Shown: positions 21,700 to 33,324 of the stretch, in pieces
How positions within the stretch are numbered: position 1 is the first letter of the stretch
How the letters are laid out: each line of letters opens with the position of its first letter
Source: Gnetum montanum
Lineage: Eukaryota; Streptophyta; Gnetopsida; Gnetales; Gnetaceae
Length of the DNA stretch: 64,000 nt
Reading direction: 5' to 3'
NCBI GenBank assembly: GCA_015680685.1
Contig: MNCI01026605.1
Span: 50,918 to 114,917, forward strand
Position numbers and translations under genes: made by a program
The notes under the pieces: model-generated
What the model saw: only the letters and a program-made list of their open reading frames with translations
What the model was told of the DNA's origin: nothing
Databases searched by the model: none

Positions 21700-21850
21700 T
21701 GAGATGAACTGTCTAAAATGACGTTAAACTATGAACTGTCCGAAATGACGTTAAACTACGAACTGTCCGAAATGACGTTAAACTATGAACTGTCTGAAAT
21801 GACATTAAACTACAACATGTCCGCAATGACATTAAACTAGCCACGGTCAG
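21700..21850 (+). repeat. E4 post-protease 27-bp tandem repeat
   Basis: About five head-to-tail copies of a 27-bp unit with core CCGAAATGACGTTAAACTA, directly after the protease stop. E3 has a similar array at 29915-30050 in the same place. Confidence 0.9.
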
Positions 21851-22439
21851 AAATGGCCAGTTCCATTTAAAAATTCTTGAAAACATTACTACCTTTGGCC
21901 CACCATGGCATAAAACTGGTAATCCTTTCTTTGACAACAAATGCAACAGTCCATCAAGACTTTAATCTGATGTACCAAGCCTGAAATGGATTTAAACTAG
22001 AGCCAACAAATCATAGATTGACAAACTCTCGTCATCTTACATTAAATTTTCGCTTACAGGTTACAAGTTACGATTTAGATTCTTGCACGGTCGTTGCTTT
22101 CTTTTCCAAGTATTTACCTTACATCTTGCTTTACACTTTAGAAATTTATGTTACATTTAGTTGCACACATATACTCTAGAAAACAAAGAAAAATAATAAA
22201 AAACATAAAACTACAAAAATACAGGGCTTGAAAAGGCCTTAAACTAGCATACGGCTTGGAATGACATAAAACTATCACTTTTTGCATTGCTTTTCTTTCA
22301 TTCATACATTCGAACTCTATGTACGGCAGGCGTTGCTTGATGTTATTTTCTTCCTAGTTGATTTTTGTAGGATCTCGCAAGCACGTAGCATGACCATGCA
22401 AGAAGCATCACACTTTACACAAGCAAGGTAAGCATTAGT
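21851..22439 (+). other. E4 noncoding stretch spanning the pol deletion
   Basis: No coding frame. It contains isolated TTAAACTAG-type units (near 22235-22275) and AT-rich sequence. In E3 the corresponding interval holds about 9.5 kb of passenger gene and pol, so the deletion junction lies somewhere here; the point cannot be fixed by eye. Confidence 0.6.
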
Positions 22440-22830
22440 TCACTATGACTATAAACTAGCACAATCCTGGATCATTACTTAAAACTGATACCACAGAGAA
22501 GTCCTGGATCATGACTTAAAACTGATACCACAGAACAGTCCTGGATCATGACTTGAAACTGATACCACAGAACAGTCCTGGATAATGACTTAAAACTAAT
22601 ACCACAGAGACATGTACGGTATGACACTAAACTACTACATCCGTCCACCATGACATGAAACTAGCATCCAGAGTCCACTAAGACTATAAACTAGTTTGCC
22701 TTTCATAGTCCGCCATGACTATAAACTAGCAATGCACTGTCTGCTACGACACTAAACTGGCACCGTCCAAGGGGTTATGACGTGAAACTAATCCACAACA
22801 GTCAGCTATGACTATAAACTAGCGACATCA
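22440..22830 (+). repeat. E4 3' repeat array (ATGACTTAAAACTGATACC units)
   Basis: Four to five copies of a 37-bp unit (22475-22620), then more diverged units such as CCGCCATGACTATAAACTAG (22711-22729). This matches the post-integrase array of E1, E3 and E9, although E4 has no integrase. Confidence 0.85.
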
Positions 22831-23700
22831 TCGATGACTAGGAAAAATTGGAAAAGATCTGTTGTTGTAGTTGGCTGTTTCTGTTCCACAAAGACTTGTT
22901 GCATGATTCATCCCATGGGGCCTAATGAAACTGATGTTGTTCATGATTCTGTTTGCTTTGAAAGCTGCACGTGGTGACTCCATCTCCTTGTTTAAAGTGT
23001 TTAGTGGATTGTTTCATTTGTGGTTTTCTTGTCTTCTTGGAGTTGTGTTTGCAGGATGACACTTCTGAGGCGTTCGTGCATAGATGCACTTTATCGTGAC
23101 GACAAGGTATCACATTTTTCCTGATGCATGTAACTGGGTTAATCAATCCATTCATAAGTACATTCCCAACTCCCGATGCATCCCCTATTTCCCAATCATG
23201 CTCCCCTCAGCCTATTCAATTACATTCCCCTTGATGCGTTCTGCTCACCTCAAAACTCTTGATACATTATTGCACACTGTAGCTCTCTAAGCAGTTGTGA
23301 CACAAAACACAATACATAGTACATGATGTAAAATGTAAGTGCTCAAACATAAGCACGGCACAAAAAGCAAGCTCTTTCAAAAAAAAAAAGGAAAACAAAA
23401 AAAAACAAAAAAAAAACAAAAGAGAGAAAACAAAAAAAAGGTCAAAAGAAAAATGCACGGAAAAGGTCTTCAAGACCCCGTTGATATCATAAGCAAAAGA
23501 CTATTGGCCATTCTCATACAAGCCCCAGGTGAGAAGGCAATTGTCTTAAAAAATAGTTACACTTATGTCTCAAAGAGACCATGTTGCACATCACCGCGTG
23601 GCTTTGGCTGTTTACAACGGGCCCCGCAAATACTCTATAAAAGGCCCGTTTCTCCAAATCAAGCACAAGGACCCCCCCATAACCTTCGCCAAGGTCCCTA
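22831..23700 (+). other. E4 3' untranslated region
   Basis: Shares the GGAGTTGTGTTTGCAGGATG block (23038-23057) with the 3' UTRs of E1, E3 and E9. Also holds an A-rich stretch (23379-23450) and a TATAAAAGG at 23635-23643. No gene supported. Confidence 0.65.
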
Positions 23701-23703
23701 GCG

Positions 23704-24400
23704 GTTCCTAGCCTTTAGAAAATCAAAATTCGGGCCTTAAACGAGGTGTTTTCGGTTGATTACATTACAGCTACATTTTCTTACGCTGCAGAGCGTAAGG
23801 ATGCGTAATCACTATTCACAGTGTGAAACACTATTCACAGCGTAAAATACTATTCATTACGTAAAACACTATTCATCGTGTGAATACTATTCACTGCATA
23901 AAACACTATTCACCGCACTATTCATCGAAGTTTCAAAAATTTCCAGAAAAGTTTCAGAAAATGGCAGAAGATCCTCAGCATCAGCAACTTCTAGAAAATC
24001 AAAATTCGGGCCTTAAAAGATGTGTTTTCGGTTGATTACGTTGCGGCTACATTTTCTTACGCTGCAGAGCATAAGGATGCGTAATCACTATTCACTACGT
24101 GAATACTATTCACTGCATCAAACACTATTCATCAGCGTAAAATACTATTCACTGCATAATCACTATTCACTGCGTGAAACACTATTCATTGTGTAAAATA
24201 CTATTCATCGCATGAACACTATTCATCGAAGTTTCAGAAAATTACAGAAATATTTCAGAAAATGGTAGAGAATTACCAACATCAGCAAATTTCCTCAACT
24301 TCTAGAAAATTCCAGAAATATTTCAGAAAATGACAGAGAATTACCAGCATCAGCAACTTTCAGAACATTCCAGAAAATTTCAGAAAGACATAGGAACAAA
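23704..24400 (+). repeat. U3 tandem duplication with CACTATTCAC minirepeats
   Basis: A segment of about 290 bp starting TAGAAAATCAAAATTCGGGC (near 23715) recurs near 23992, followed by a partial third copy from about 24302. Inside each are 6-9 short repeats of (A)CACTATTCACTGCGTAAA type, about 17-20 bp apart. Confidence 0.85.
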
Positions 24401-24549
24401 GAAGTTTCACGCAAACGGGGGTCAAATTTCTCTTGTTGTACATTTTATTGTAAATTGACATATGTGGGCACGTTAGGCCCTCATGTTTAAATTAAATGTA
24501 CTTTCATGGGCTTGAATAACCCATAAATTGTAAAATGCAATGTACCTGG

Positions 24550-25765
24550 TGTACCGCCTGAAATCGTCGATCACCGGCTGGAAGGAAATAGAGATCGTGG
24601 GATCGTAGGACGCGCATAGAAGACCCTAGCTTTGCCTGAGGGAGAGCTGGAATGCACGAAGGTAGAGTACCTTAGGTGGTCCGCACGTAAATCAGACAAG
24701 GATTTACCCGCACGTATGCCGAAGTGCTATACGCTGGGTTATGCGTAAATGGCGTAAACGAGAGTGTAAACGGCGTAGCAGATATAAACAATGCGTAAAT
24801 GTAAACGAGCGTAAACAGAACACATGCAAGAAATTAGTGTAAATTGTAAATAATGGTATTACAAAGTCAAAGTACAGTGCACCGGTCTAACGTAGTTGTG
24901 ATGAACACAAGGCGGACGAAAAGCCCCGGTGGATGCAGGGATGACTCGGCAGGTTCGCATGGTAGGCGGAGCATAGAGACTGTGTGCGCAGCGTACAGGG
25001 CTTTCCAGTGTAAGAGGGTTTTTAGCTCTGGTGCGCAGCGTAAATGTCTCTGGTATGCTTTGGGATTTTCGCCAACCGTCCTGGATGAAGTGGAAAAGTG
25101 GGGTTTTTATACCGGTTGTTACGCTGGACTCGGGTTAGGAGACACGTGGCACGTTGACCGGGTGCATACAATTTACAAATATACAACATATTACATCTGC
25201 TGGGCGTATACGCGGGGCGTATACACTACATCCGGCCGGCGTACACGCTGGGCATATATGCTAGACGTGCTGGGCGTGTGTGAACTTGGGTGGAGATGCT
25301 ATGGACGCTGGGCATACACGCTGGGCGTACAAGTCGACAATGACTCAGCATATACGCCGGGCGTGTACGCTGATGGTTTCCGACTTGCTTCAATTCTTGC
25401 TCTTTGGTGTTATCTTCATTCTGTCATTGAGACTCCATCGTCGGGCGTGTGCATCTGTGGTGCCGAGCGTACAGGTGGGGCATGTACATCGGGGGTGTAA
25501 GTCGGATGTCTATGCTGGGTGTATACGCTGGGGATGTCGGGCGTATACACTATTGATGTTGGGCGTATACGCTGAGCATATACATTATTGATGCTGGGCG
25601 TATACGCTGGGCACATACGCTGGTACTGCACACTTAGTGAAAATTAAGCCTCTTGATTCCCGAAGTTGCACTGTGCGACACCAAATGTAGCCGTGGTTGT
25701 TCGTGGGTCCCAGGGACCTGCTTCTTGCTGGGGAAGTACCAAGCTCAAAATTTTGTGGTGTTTCA
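24550..25765 (-). mobile_element. E5: solo family 1 LTR
   Basis: A complete family 1 LTR of 1216 bp on the minus strand (plus-strand ends TGTACCGCCTG and GGTGTTTCA), flanked by CCTGG at 24545-24549 and 25766-25770. No internal sequence is attached, so it is the product of recombination between the two LTRs of an element. On the minus strand it has CACGTG at 25143-25148 and TATAAAAA at 25104-25111. Open frames inside are repeat-derived. Confidence 0.93.
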
Positions 25766-26578
25766 CCTGGTCAAAAACGTAGCTTGCCGACACACATCCA
25801 ACTCGTGCACAACTGTTCGACACACATCCAACTCTCGTCAGCACGCATGCAACCCAAGCACAACTATCCATTGGACACATGTTACCACATCCACTTTCCT
25901 CTCATCTCTCAGCCGTTGATTCCATTCTGAAATTCTGTGTCGGAGCACGACCCAACCCTATAAATAGCCTGTCAATTCACATAAATCAGGGAGGGCAATT
26001 GGAGGCAAAAATTAGAGACATTGGCAATTCTGAGAAATTACAGAATTGGCAATCCTTGGGCAGTCGACACATCTGACTGTTGGCATCCAAGCATTCCTCA
26101 CGTTCATTACATCACATTATCGCATCATCACTTCAGACATCATCTCGGGGCTTAGTGCTTGACCTGCCATCGACACGTGCAGCTACACTTCGACCTGTGC
26201 ATACATTTTTATTATACAATACAATACAGTTCATTGCCTTCCATTTACATTGTTTAGTTCTATTTATGCTTTGTTTACAATATAGTTCTGTCTATGCTTT
26301 ATTTATAATTCAATACACTCTATTTACATTTTGTGTCACTATTTGCATTCTGTTTACATCCTGTTTACATCGTTCACGATAACCCCAGCGCTAGCTGTAG
26401 CTTACGCTCGGGGAAGTCCTTGGCTGATTTGTGTGCAAACCATCTAAGGCACTCTGCCTTCGTTCCATTTTCCAGCTTGCCCTCAAGTGAAGGTAGGGTC
26501 AGCTGTGGCTGCCCAACAATCTTTTGGTGTTTGTTTCCCTTCCAGCCTTACACCGACGATTTAGGTCAGTACACCTTC

Positions 26579-28628
26579 CATCGTTGTAATCCAACAGGGG
26601 GTTCCTCCACAAAACATGACCGGGCAATGGGCAGTGATGGGTGTGCCATCACATCAACCCTCTCACCACAACGTGCCACCCCATACGATTCTGCCAGCCA
26701 ACATTCCCCAAGTACAACCGCAACCGCAATAACAACAACCTCTAGCTTACAACGTGCCATCCCTAGTGCCACCCGCTATAAATATTCCACAAGTACAACC
26801 GCTGACAACACAGCTTTCAGCCTTTCAACTTACCATCCAACAGTCCAACTTGTACAGTGTACCACAACCTTAAGTTGCCATGTCACCTAGTGCCCAAGAT
26901 TGGGCAGATGCTAAAACACTAATGCAAGAACTAACTGATGAGGTTAAACGCCTCAAAACGGCTACCAACGGAGAGTTGAAGGTAGTGGACTTCTACCACG
27001 ATGACCCCATCAGCTCTTCTGTCCCACCCCTAACTTTGCCCAAAGGAATATCATTGCCAAAACTAACTAAATATAATGGGAAAATAGACCCTAATGCTCA
27101 CTTAATAACGTTTAGATGAAAATGCGCGTTACTCCAGGCATGGCCCCATGCCATTTTGTGAGTGTTCCCTATGTCCCTCGCAGGGAGAGTGCTTGATTGG
27201 TACTGGGCCTTGTCGAGGAATTCTATATTTTCCTTGGAAGAGTTGTTACATCAGTTCGTGACCAGGTTCAAATATAACTTGAAACCTAAAGCGACGCTCG
27301 ACAGCCTCATACAACTTAAACAAGCACCTCTGGAACCTGTACAAAAATTTATCCAGAGGCGGAGTGCCGCTATTAATGAGCTACATAAGCCAATTCCCCA
27401 GACATATCTGCTAACAATTCTAAAGGGGGCTATTAATGACTTCTTCAAATCCAAATTATACTATCTTAATGCGCGTAACCTTAACCAAGCCTTTGTACAG
27501 ATCAAAAATATAGAAGAGGCAGCTCAAAATAGCCACGATCCTGCATACCTAGCCTTTAAAAATCAACATAGTAAAAAGGACAAAGAAAAGGCTAAAGCAA
27601 CTATAGCGGCAATAGCAGAAATGCAACAACCAAACAAACCACCAGTAGCCCCTACTAACTATACTAGACCTACTCCTGCGACTACACCAGAATCATCATC
27701 ATCGCGGAACCCAACACAAAATCGTACGAGAAACTTTGAGAGGAAAGAACCCTCCCAATATATGTCACTGCCTATGAAGCCATCCCAGCTATTTGATCAA
27801 CTACTAAAAGCTAGATTAATGAAACATAAACAGTTATCCCCCGCAGCCATCCAGAGCCATGATCGGTTTTGTCAACTCATTCAAAACCCAAGCCTAGCAA
27901 CACTGGATGAGCCTCCAGTGCTCAAAGGTTTTAGAATGGATTGCTTCTGTGACTATCACCAACGCAACGGGCATGGCATGGATTACTGTTTCACCCTGAA
28001 GCAGGACATACAGCGAATGATCGACAAAGGCCAAATCACCTTTGACAAGGCCAACCCGGTCAAACCGCAGAACCAAGCTATGGGGGTATATAAAGACCCT
28101 CTGAATACCAAAGAGGTGCCATACGTTATCAACACAATATGCTTTGATGTTGAACCCGAGACACCTAACGTTAACACCGTTCAATCTAACTCTGAACAAC
28201 AAACTCCTAACAAGCTGTTTGTAGTACGTATTCCTCCTACTGCATCCACATCCTCGCCTCGACCACCGCGCGCCCAACAGCAACCATATGTTGTCCGAGT
28301 TCCCCCGACCGTAGCAACATCTAACACCCCAACACACGAGAAATCATACGTGGTGCATGTACCTCCCACCGTCGCAACAGCGGAGGTCCAACCTCCACCT
28401 AAACTAACTCCATACGTTGTTAGGATACCTAGAAGTCCTAATGTTTACCAAGCCTCCACCTCACAAATGCAAAGTAGACCTAGTCCTTACGTCATTAGGG
28501 TGTCCAGCCAATCTTTTATCCAACCACATCCGACTATCCAACCGCAACTTCACTCGGCTCCATATGTGGTAAGAAGCCCAAAGCAACCCGAGGCTCCCAA
28601 ACCGGCTCCACCTCCATGCCACACATGA
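26579..28628 (+). pseudogene. E3 gag, C-terminal part
   Basis: Resumes E3 gag after E4. A Gln/Pro-rich linker (26579-26880) leads to the core: ISLPKLTKYNGKIDPNAHLI (about 27046-27110), a stop at 27117, a further stop near 27160, then 27162-28628 open, with LDWYWAL, QAPLEPVQKFIQRRSAAINE and the knuckle FCDYHQRNGHGMDYC (near 27945-27990). The tail contains six to eight repeats of (P)YVVR(V/I)P about 25-30 residues apart (28220-28600), ending in TGA 28626-28628. Confidence 0.9.
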
Positions 28629-28661
28629 GAATGCTTAGCAGATAGGCTTACACGTGAACGA

Positions 28662-29905
28662 GTGGAGAAGGAGCGTCAATGGTTAGCCGTAGGGCCACCT
28701 AAACCCACTCCACTCAACGCCGTACCCATGACGCCACCCAACAGTCAACCAAATGCAGGTAACGAGGGTGAACCTTCAAGGAAAAATGATACATATAAAA
28801 CAATGGCTCCGAGCAAAAACGACAGACCAACGAAGCATGAAATAAAACTGTTGGGGCCAATGGACCCAGTCACCGCTGATGCAAACGCGCCCAACAGTAG
28901 AGATTTGGCAACGGCTTTAACACAAGTCACACAAGCACTCAAACAAAAGAACACTTCGCTAAGCTTGTATGACTTAGTTCTTACATCCCAAGCACATCGT
29001 GAAGCTTTGGTATGCATGTTAACATTGATCCCAGTAAGCGAGGACTTGCCTCCAAATGAACCCTCCATTCATGCAGTAATGTACTCGCCCCAAGGGGCAA
29101 CTTCCAAACCACTATGCTTCCACAACGATAACATTAAGGTGGATAAGAAAATAGGGGAGATAAAAACAGCCACCATGTTCATAACGATACGCATAAATCA
29201 GTTCAAGATACATAGGGTCCATGTAGACGATGGAGCTGCCACAAACGTAGTACCATACCCCATCGTTGAACAACTAGGGCTGACAGAGTTAATCAAACCA
29301 ACCGCAACTACATGTTTAAAATCATTCAGCGGGTCATGCGTGATGGTCAAAGGCATAGTGACCTTAGACTTCATAGCAGGGGACCAGTTTCCCGCGTCTG
29401 CCGACTTCGTAGTGGTCGATGAAATGCCAGGATTCAACCTAATATTAGGAAGGCCCTGGTTGGCCCAACTAAAGAGGTCTCATCCCCAATCACCAAGAGA
29501 TTCATTTTCCTTATGAAGTTGGTGAAATCATCATACACGGGGAAGCGGCTACACCTATTGTTTCATCACACATGGACATGGACCAAGGCTCAGAGGTTAA
29601 ACTCGAAGAGCCTAGCCGAAACGACATAAACGAACAACAACCGGTAGGCAGTAATTCAAATCCACCTAAAACAGAAACACCTGCGCCTAACATTGTACAT
29701 ACACCTTCTTAATTAGAAACTAACACAGAACTCGCCACAAATACTGAAACATCTAAAAACACTAACACGGAAGCCACTCCCTCAGACGTCCCTTGGGCTG
29801 AATTACCATTCGACGTGATCAGCGAAGGAGACGCTTAATACAGAATCATACTAGCTGATACATCGCCTAACGTAAAAATAAAAAGAATCAAAAAACTATT
29901 AAAAT
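28662..29905 (+). pseudogene. E3 aspartic protease
   Basis: Starts in the region MEKERQWLAVGPPKP. A conserved block SLYDLVLTSQAHREALVCML (near 28960-29020) precedes the active site VHVDDGAATNVVPYPIVEQL (near 29218-29277), the flap-side DFIAGDQFPASADFVVVDEM and FNLILGRPWLAQL (near 29430-29475). A frameshift near 29475 follows; the tail continues in another frame with stops at 29710 and 29837 to the TAA near 29905. Needed for particle maturation; dead here. Confidence 0.9.
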
Positions 29906-29909
29906 AATA

Positions 29910-30215
29910 CCATCCCGACCAGTCCGAAATGACGTTAAACTACAGCTTGTCTGAAACGACGTTAAACTATAACCCGTTCGAAATGATGCTAAACTACAAC
30001 CTGTCTTGGATGACATTAAACTATCATGTCTGCAATGACATAAAACTAGCCACTATCAGAAATGGTCGGTCAACTGGGAAATCCACCCATGTTATTCGAA
30101 GTGTCCCTTGTTTATGACTGGGACCCAAAATGGCCTTAAACTATGCATATGGCCTGAAATGGCCTTAAACTAGTGCAAATTTGGCCCGAAATGGCCTTAA
30201 ACTAGTTCACACACT
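29910..30215 (+). repeat. E3 post-protease TTAAACTA array
   Basis: About five 27-bp units (core CCGAAATGACGTTAAACTA) at 29915-30050, then three units with core GAAATGGCCTTAAACTA at 30125-30205. They lie between the protease stop and the 3' end of the passenger gene. Confidence 0.88.
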
Positions 30216-30511
30216 TATACTTTGTTGGCCTCTTTCACCAACTTATGATTACATCTGTGCATTACTCTCAAGAAAATAAAACGAAAAAAACAAACCAAAA
30301 CATTTTACATTGTCGTGTCATGTCTACGATTAAACTCAAAATCAACAAAAATAATTTTTATATATATACATGGAACGATGTACAATTACGAGAGTTAACT
30401 GTTTTCATCCATCTGTAACATAACTTGAAGTTCCCAAGTTACAATTCCCATATAAATTTGAGTCAGAATAGTGTTATAACGAAAAAAACAACCTAAAAAT
30501 AAAACTAAAAA
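30216..30511. other. Spacer between repeats and passenger-gene stop
   Basis: AT-rich, with a short TATATATA stretch near 30360-30366. It would hold the 3' UTR and polyadenylation signal of the minus-strand passenger gene; no clear signal chosen. Confidence 0.4.
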
Positions 30512-31495
30512 CTAAACATCCAGGATGGGAAGATCGTCCCCTTTAGATCCGTTGGCATCAGGGACCCCCGCTCCACTGGGGCCAACTTCTTCGACATCGT
30601 CACCGCCTTCATCCTGAAAATACAAAGGGAACAATCAATGTAAGAATAAGTGAATGCCAAAATTTCAAACATTGTTTAGCAAATCATTTTCATAATGACA
30701 AAATACTTACCATAGGAGATGCCCCTAAGCCAAATTCCAGTCGACAAAGGATCTCCTCTTCTGAGACACTAGTCCAATCTGTCTAATCAAGGCCTAGGTC
30801 GACATCCGCCAAGGGCTTCCCCTTGTCGACAGCTGATCAAGTGGGATGCTTTAGAGGGAATTCACCCACAGACACTTCCCTAGAAGCGGTCGTAATCATC
30901 CTTGTAGGTGACTCCATCTCAATAGTTGTGTTTTGAGTGAAGGTATCAAAAGAAGAATGCAAACCCAAACCCTCCAAAAACATTTCCAGTTGGCATTTTT
31001 CAACAGACACTTCCTTTAACGACTTCTTGTAATGGTGTTTATGGTTCTTTTCATCCTGGCCCCACTTGCGAACCTTGGAAGTGAAAGCTTTCCAATCTTG
31101 ACATTTGAGGTTCAGGAGATCTATTTGGGATTTACATTCTGCCATTCTCCGAGTCAGAGATGCATGACGATTGAGCAAATTCCAATACCTAGTATATGTG
31201 ACCTTGGAGGTCTGCCAAGAGCGATCACCGCTTAGTTTGGCCGAGGTGAACTCATAACGAGCCTTAAGATCATCATGTTCAACTGATAACTCAGAGACTT
31301 CCTTTTCCTTCACTTGAATCTGCAGCCACAACTTTTCGACAGAACGCCTAGAAGTTCACAGTGACTTGGCGTTGTGAACAAGACCTTCCACTACTTCCTC
31401 ATAAACAGGCCTTGGCACCTGCTCAACTTCTGGGGATAACATGGGCAAACTCTCTATGCTAATTGTCTCAGAAGGATCCCACCTTAGTTTGGCAC
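30512..31495 (-). pseudogene. Passenger gene exons 7-8 (E3): coiled-coil region
   Basis: Exon 7 (31495-30711) contains an open stretch at 31331-30837 with strongly heptad-like sequence (VKEKEVSELSVEHDDLKARY; LTRRMAECKSQIDLLNLKCQ) and many Lys/Glu. It suggests a self-associating or partner-binding helix. Exon 8 ends with DLPILDV and TAG at 30512-30514. Confidence 0.6.
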
Positions 31496-31580
31496 CTATG
31501 TACATGAAAAGAACAAATGTTAAAACAATAAAAATAGGATGTGAAACTATAAAACTGCAGACAATTCAAAACATTCATAC

Positions 31581-32090
31581 CTATTTCTGGGTGGACCTCC
31601 TGGATTCGTTCGACAACTTCTTCTTCGATTCCAGCCACAAAATCAATCTTACTTAGCATTTCCATCCAAGTAAATGGCCCATGAGTGCGGGACGAACTAA
31701 CCTTCGCGGTCCTCTCAGGGGGAACCATCTTCATGGGTACGTCTAATCGCACTGTCCTGGTTTCGCTGCCTTCGTCTGGAAAAAATGAAAGCATGAAAAT
31801 AAAATACTATAGAAATGACAACTAACGGGGCAAGATAAATTAAGCTAAAAAGAGAAAACATACCATGCTCCTTGTCACCTTCTGGGGGATCGCCTAAGTC
31901 CAGCTTTGAAAGCTGCTAAACATTTGATCGACACCACCCTGGTCATCCAATGGCTCAGTTTCTGTGGTGTCTCTTTTCAACTCTTCTGTTCCTCCTCCCT
32001 GATCCTTCTCCACATTTTCCTCCTAACCGTTTTGCTCCGTGTTGGTCTCCTCCTCTTCAGTAATTGTCTCTAATGCCTGCTTTCTCACTT
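31581..32090 (-). pseudogene. Passenger gene exons 5-6 (E3)
   Basis: Exon 5 (32090-31864) has Glu/Thr-rich low complexity (ETITEEEETNTEQN). Exon 6 (31775-31581) has PFTWMEMLSKIDFVAGIEEE and VVERIQEVHPEIG, matching the FTFVQGLVDDMI...VDPRVG block of E2. The exon 5 acceptor choice is less certain than the others. Confidence 0.5.
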
Positions 32091-32192
32091 CTCAAATCAA
32101 GCCCGAGGGTATCAGTGGCATGTAAGCAATCAAAGTAAAAATTATGAACCAAACAAAGAAAATAAAGCAATAAGTGTACGAAGTCTACTTAC

Positions 32193-33233
32193 CAGACATC
32201 TTGAATTGTATGTGCTTCACTCGTGGCTCGTTCACGTTCGAGGCTTCCTCGGTTGAGCGCTCATGCTTTGTTAGCTTCCCCTTGTCCTTGCCAACAGTTT
32301 CTTTGATAACCCGCTCAGCTCTTCTCGCAGTGAGAGGCACATCATCTGGCTCTAATCCTAAACTATCGCGAGTGTGAATTGAGGTACTCGATGATCCACC
32401 TGTCATAATAGACACAGATTCATCAATTCCCTCAGGAGGGTCTTGGGACTCGGCAACTTCAAACAAGTGGTTGATCCATGGGTGGGATAGTTGACCCTGA
32501 TCTCGTAGAACATACTTGTTGTCTACGCAAACTACCAGAAACTCAGCTAAGCGGCACAGGTAACTAGCAAAGAAAGAAACGGTGAAGTGGGACTGTGCCT
32601 TGACATTTGAGCGCAATCGCACTATCTCCTTATGCAAGCCCGATAACAAAAATTGGGCCCAATTATAGCGCGCTCCGGTTTCTAGGATAGTTTACATGAT
32701 GTGTACAACGTCGACCCCAAGACTCCGCACCTGGGACAAGGATTTTGGGAATACTCGATCCCTAAACAGGGGATATAGTTCATTCACCTCCTCAACTTTT
32801 GATTTCCCCTACATTGGGAATCCCTTGGCACCCTTGGCCACGCCTAGCTAGTCCTCCAATTCACAAACCGTTTGGAGCTCTTTATGAGCCCTGTCTAAAG
32901 CTACATTTATACCATCTGCCGGTACACCGAATAAGTTCGAAAAGAATTCAGGCAACAGATGGAAAATGATCTTAACACCCTTAATCCAGGTGCTATAGTA
33001 GGAGACAGACTCATTGAAAGAATGCATGATCCCGATCATTTCTGCTATTGATACATCAGGACTTGGGGTCGTGAAGAGCTCCATGAGGCCAACATTATCT
33101 AAGCAGCGAACAATGGATGACGGGGCATGGGTACGCAACCATTTTTGAGCCTTATTCACCTCCCCGAACTTCATTGACAGAGTGGTTTTAGTTTCTCCCA
33201 TTGTGACAGGGTCCTCGCCAGGAGGTACATTAA
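32193..33233 (-). pseudogene. Passenger gene exon 4 (E3): Transposase_32-like segment
   Basis: The best preserved copy of this exon. 33201-32848 reads open: MKFGEVNKAQKWLRTHAPSS, GLMELFTTPSPDVSIAEMIG, STWIKGVKIIFHLLPEFFSN then LFGVPADGI. After stops near 32845-32690 a second open stretch (32649-32185) begins LSGLHKEIVRLRSNVKAQSH and includes LAEFLVVCVDNKYVL and a Ser-rich, then Lys-rich tail. The order fits the plant putative transposon protein domain (PF20167-like) found near many plant retroelements. Biochemical role unknown. Confidence 0.58.
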
Positions 33234-33324
33234 CTGCAAATACAATTTGAAATCATTAGATCAGTATAACCCCTCGGCAGTTGAATAAATACGTTAGCAA
33301 ATCTAGGAGATGTTGTCATTTACT

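Larger units (their letters stand above)
18017..26573 (+). mobile_element. E4: pol-less Tat-type element inserted in E3 gag
   Basis: Flanked by CCTTC at 18012-18016 and 26574-26578, starting TGAAACACC and ending CAGTACA. Contents: a 106-bp 5' LTR remnant, primer site, gag, a sequencing gap, protease, repeats, 3' UTR and a long 3' LTR holding solo LTR E5. The post-protease array (21708-21850) is followed within about 600 bases by the post-integrase-type array (22440-22830), so passenger gene, RT, RNase H and integrase are all absent. Such an element would depend on enzymes from relatives such as E3. Length without E5 is about 7.3 kb. Confidence 0.88.
23701..26573 (+). repeat. E4 3' LTR (split by E5)
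   Basis: The start is uncertain (about 23650-23760). U5 (26400-26573) clearly matches family 1 (CTCGGGGAAGTCCTTG ... ACCGACGATTT ... TACA). TATAAATA at 25959-25966. U3 differs from the others: it has CACTATTCACTGCGTAAAA repeats in place of GTATACGCC arrays. E5 occupies 24550-25765. Confidence 0.75.

Noticed and set aside
23379-23450. A-rich stretch as a retroposon poly-A tail
   Set aside because: It sits inside the conserved E4 3' UTR and E1 and E9 have a homopolymer at the same place; no target duplication around it.
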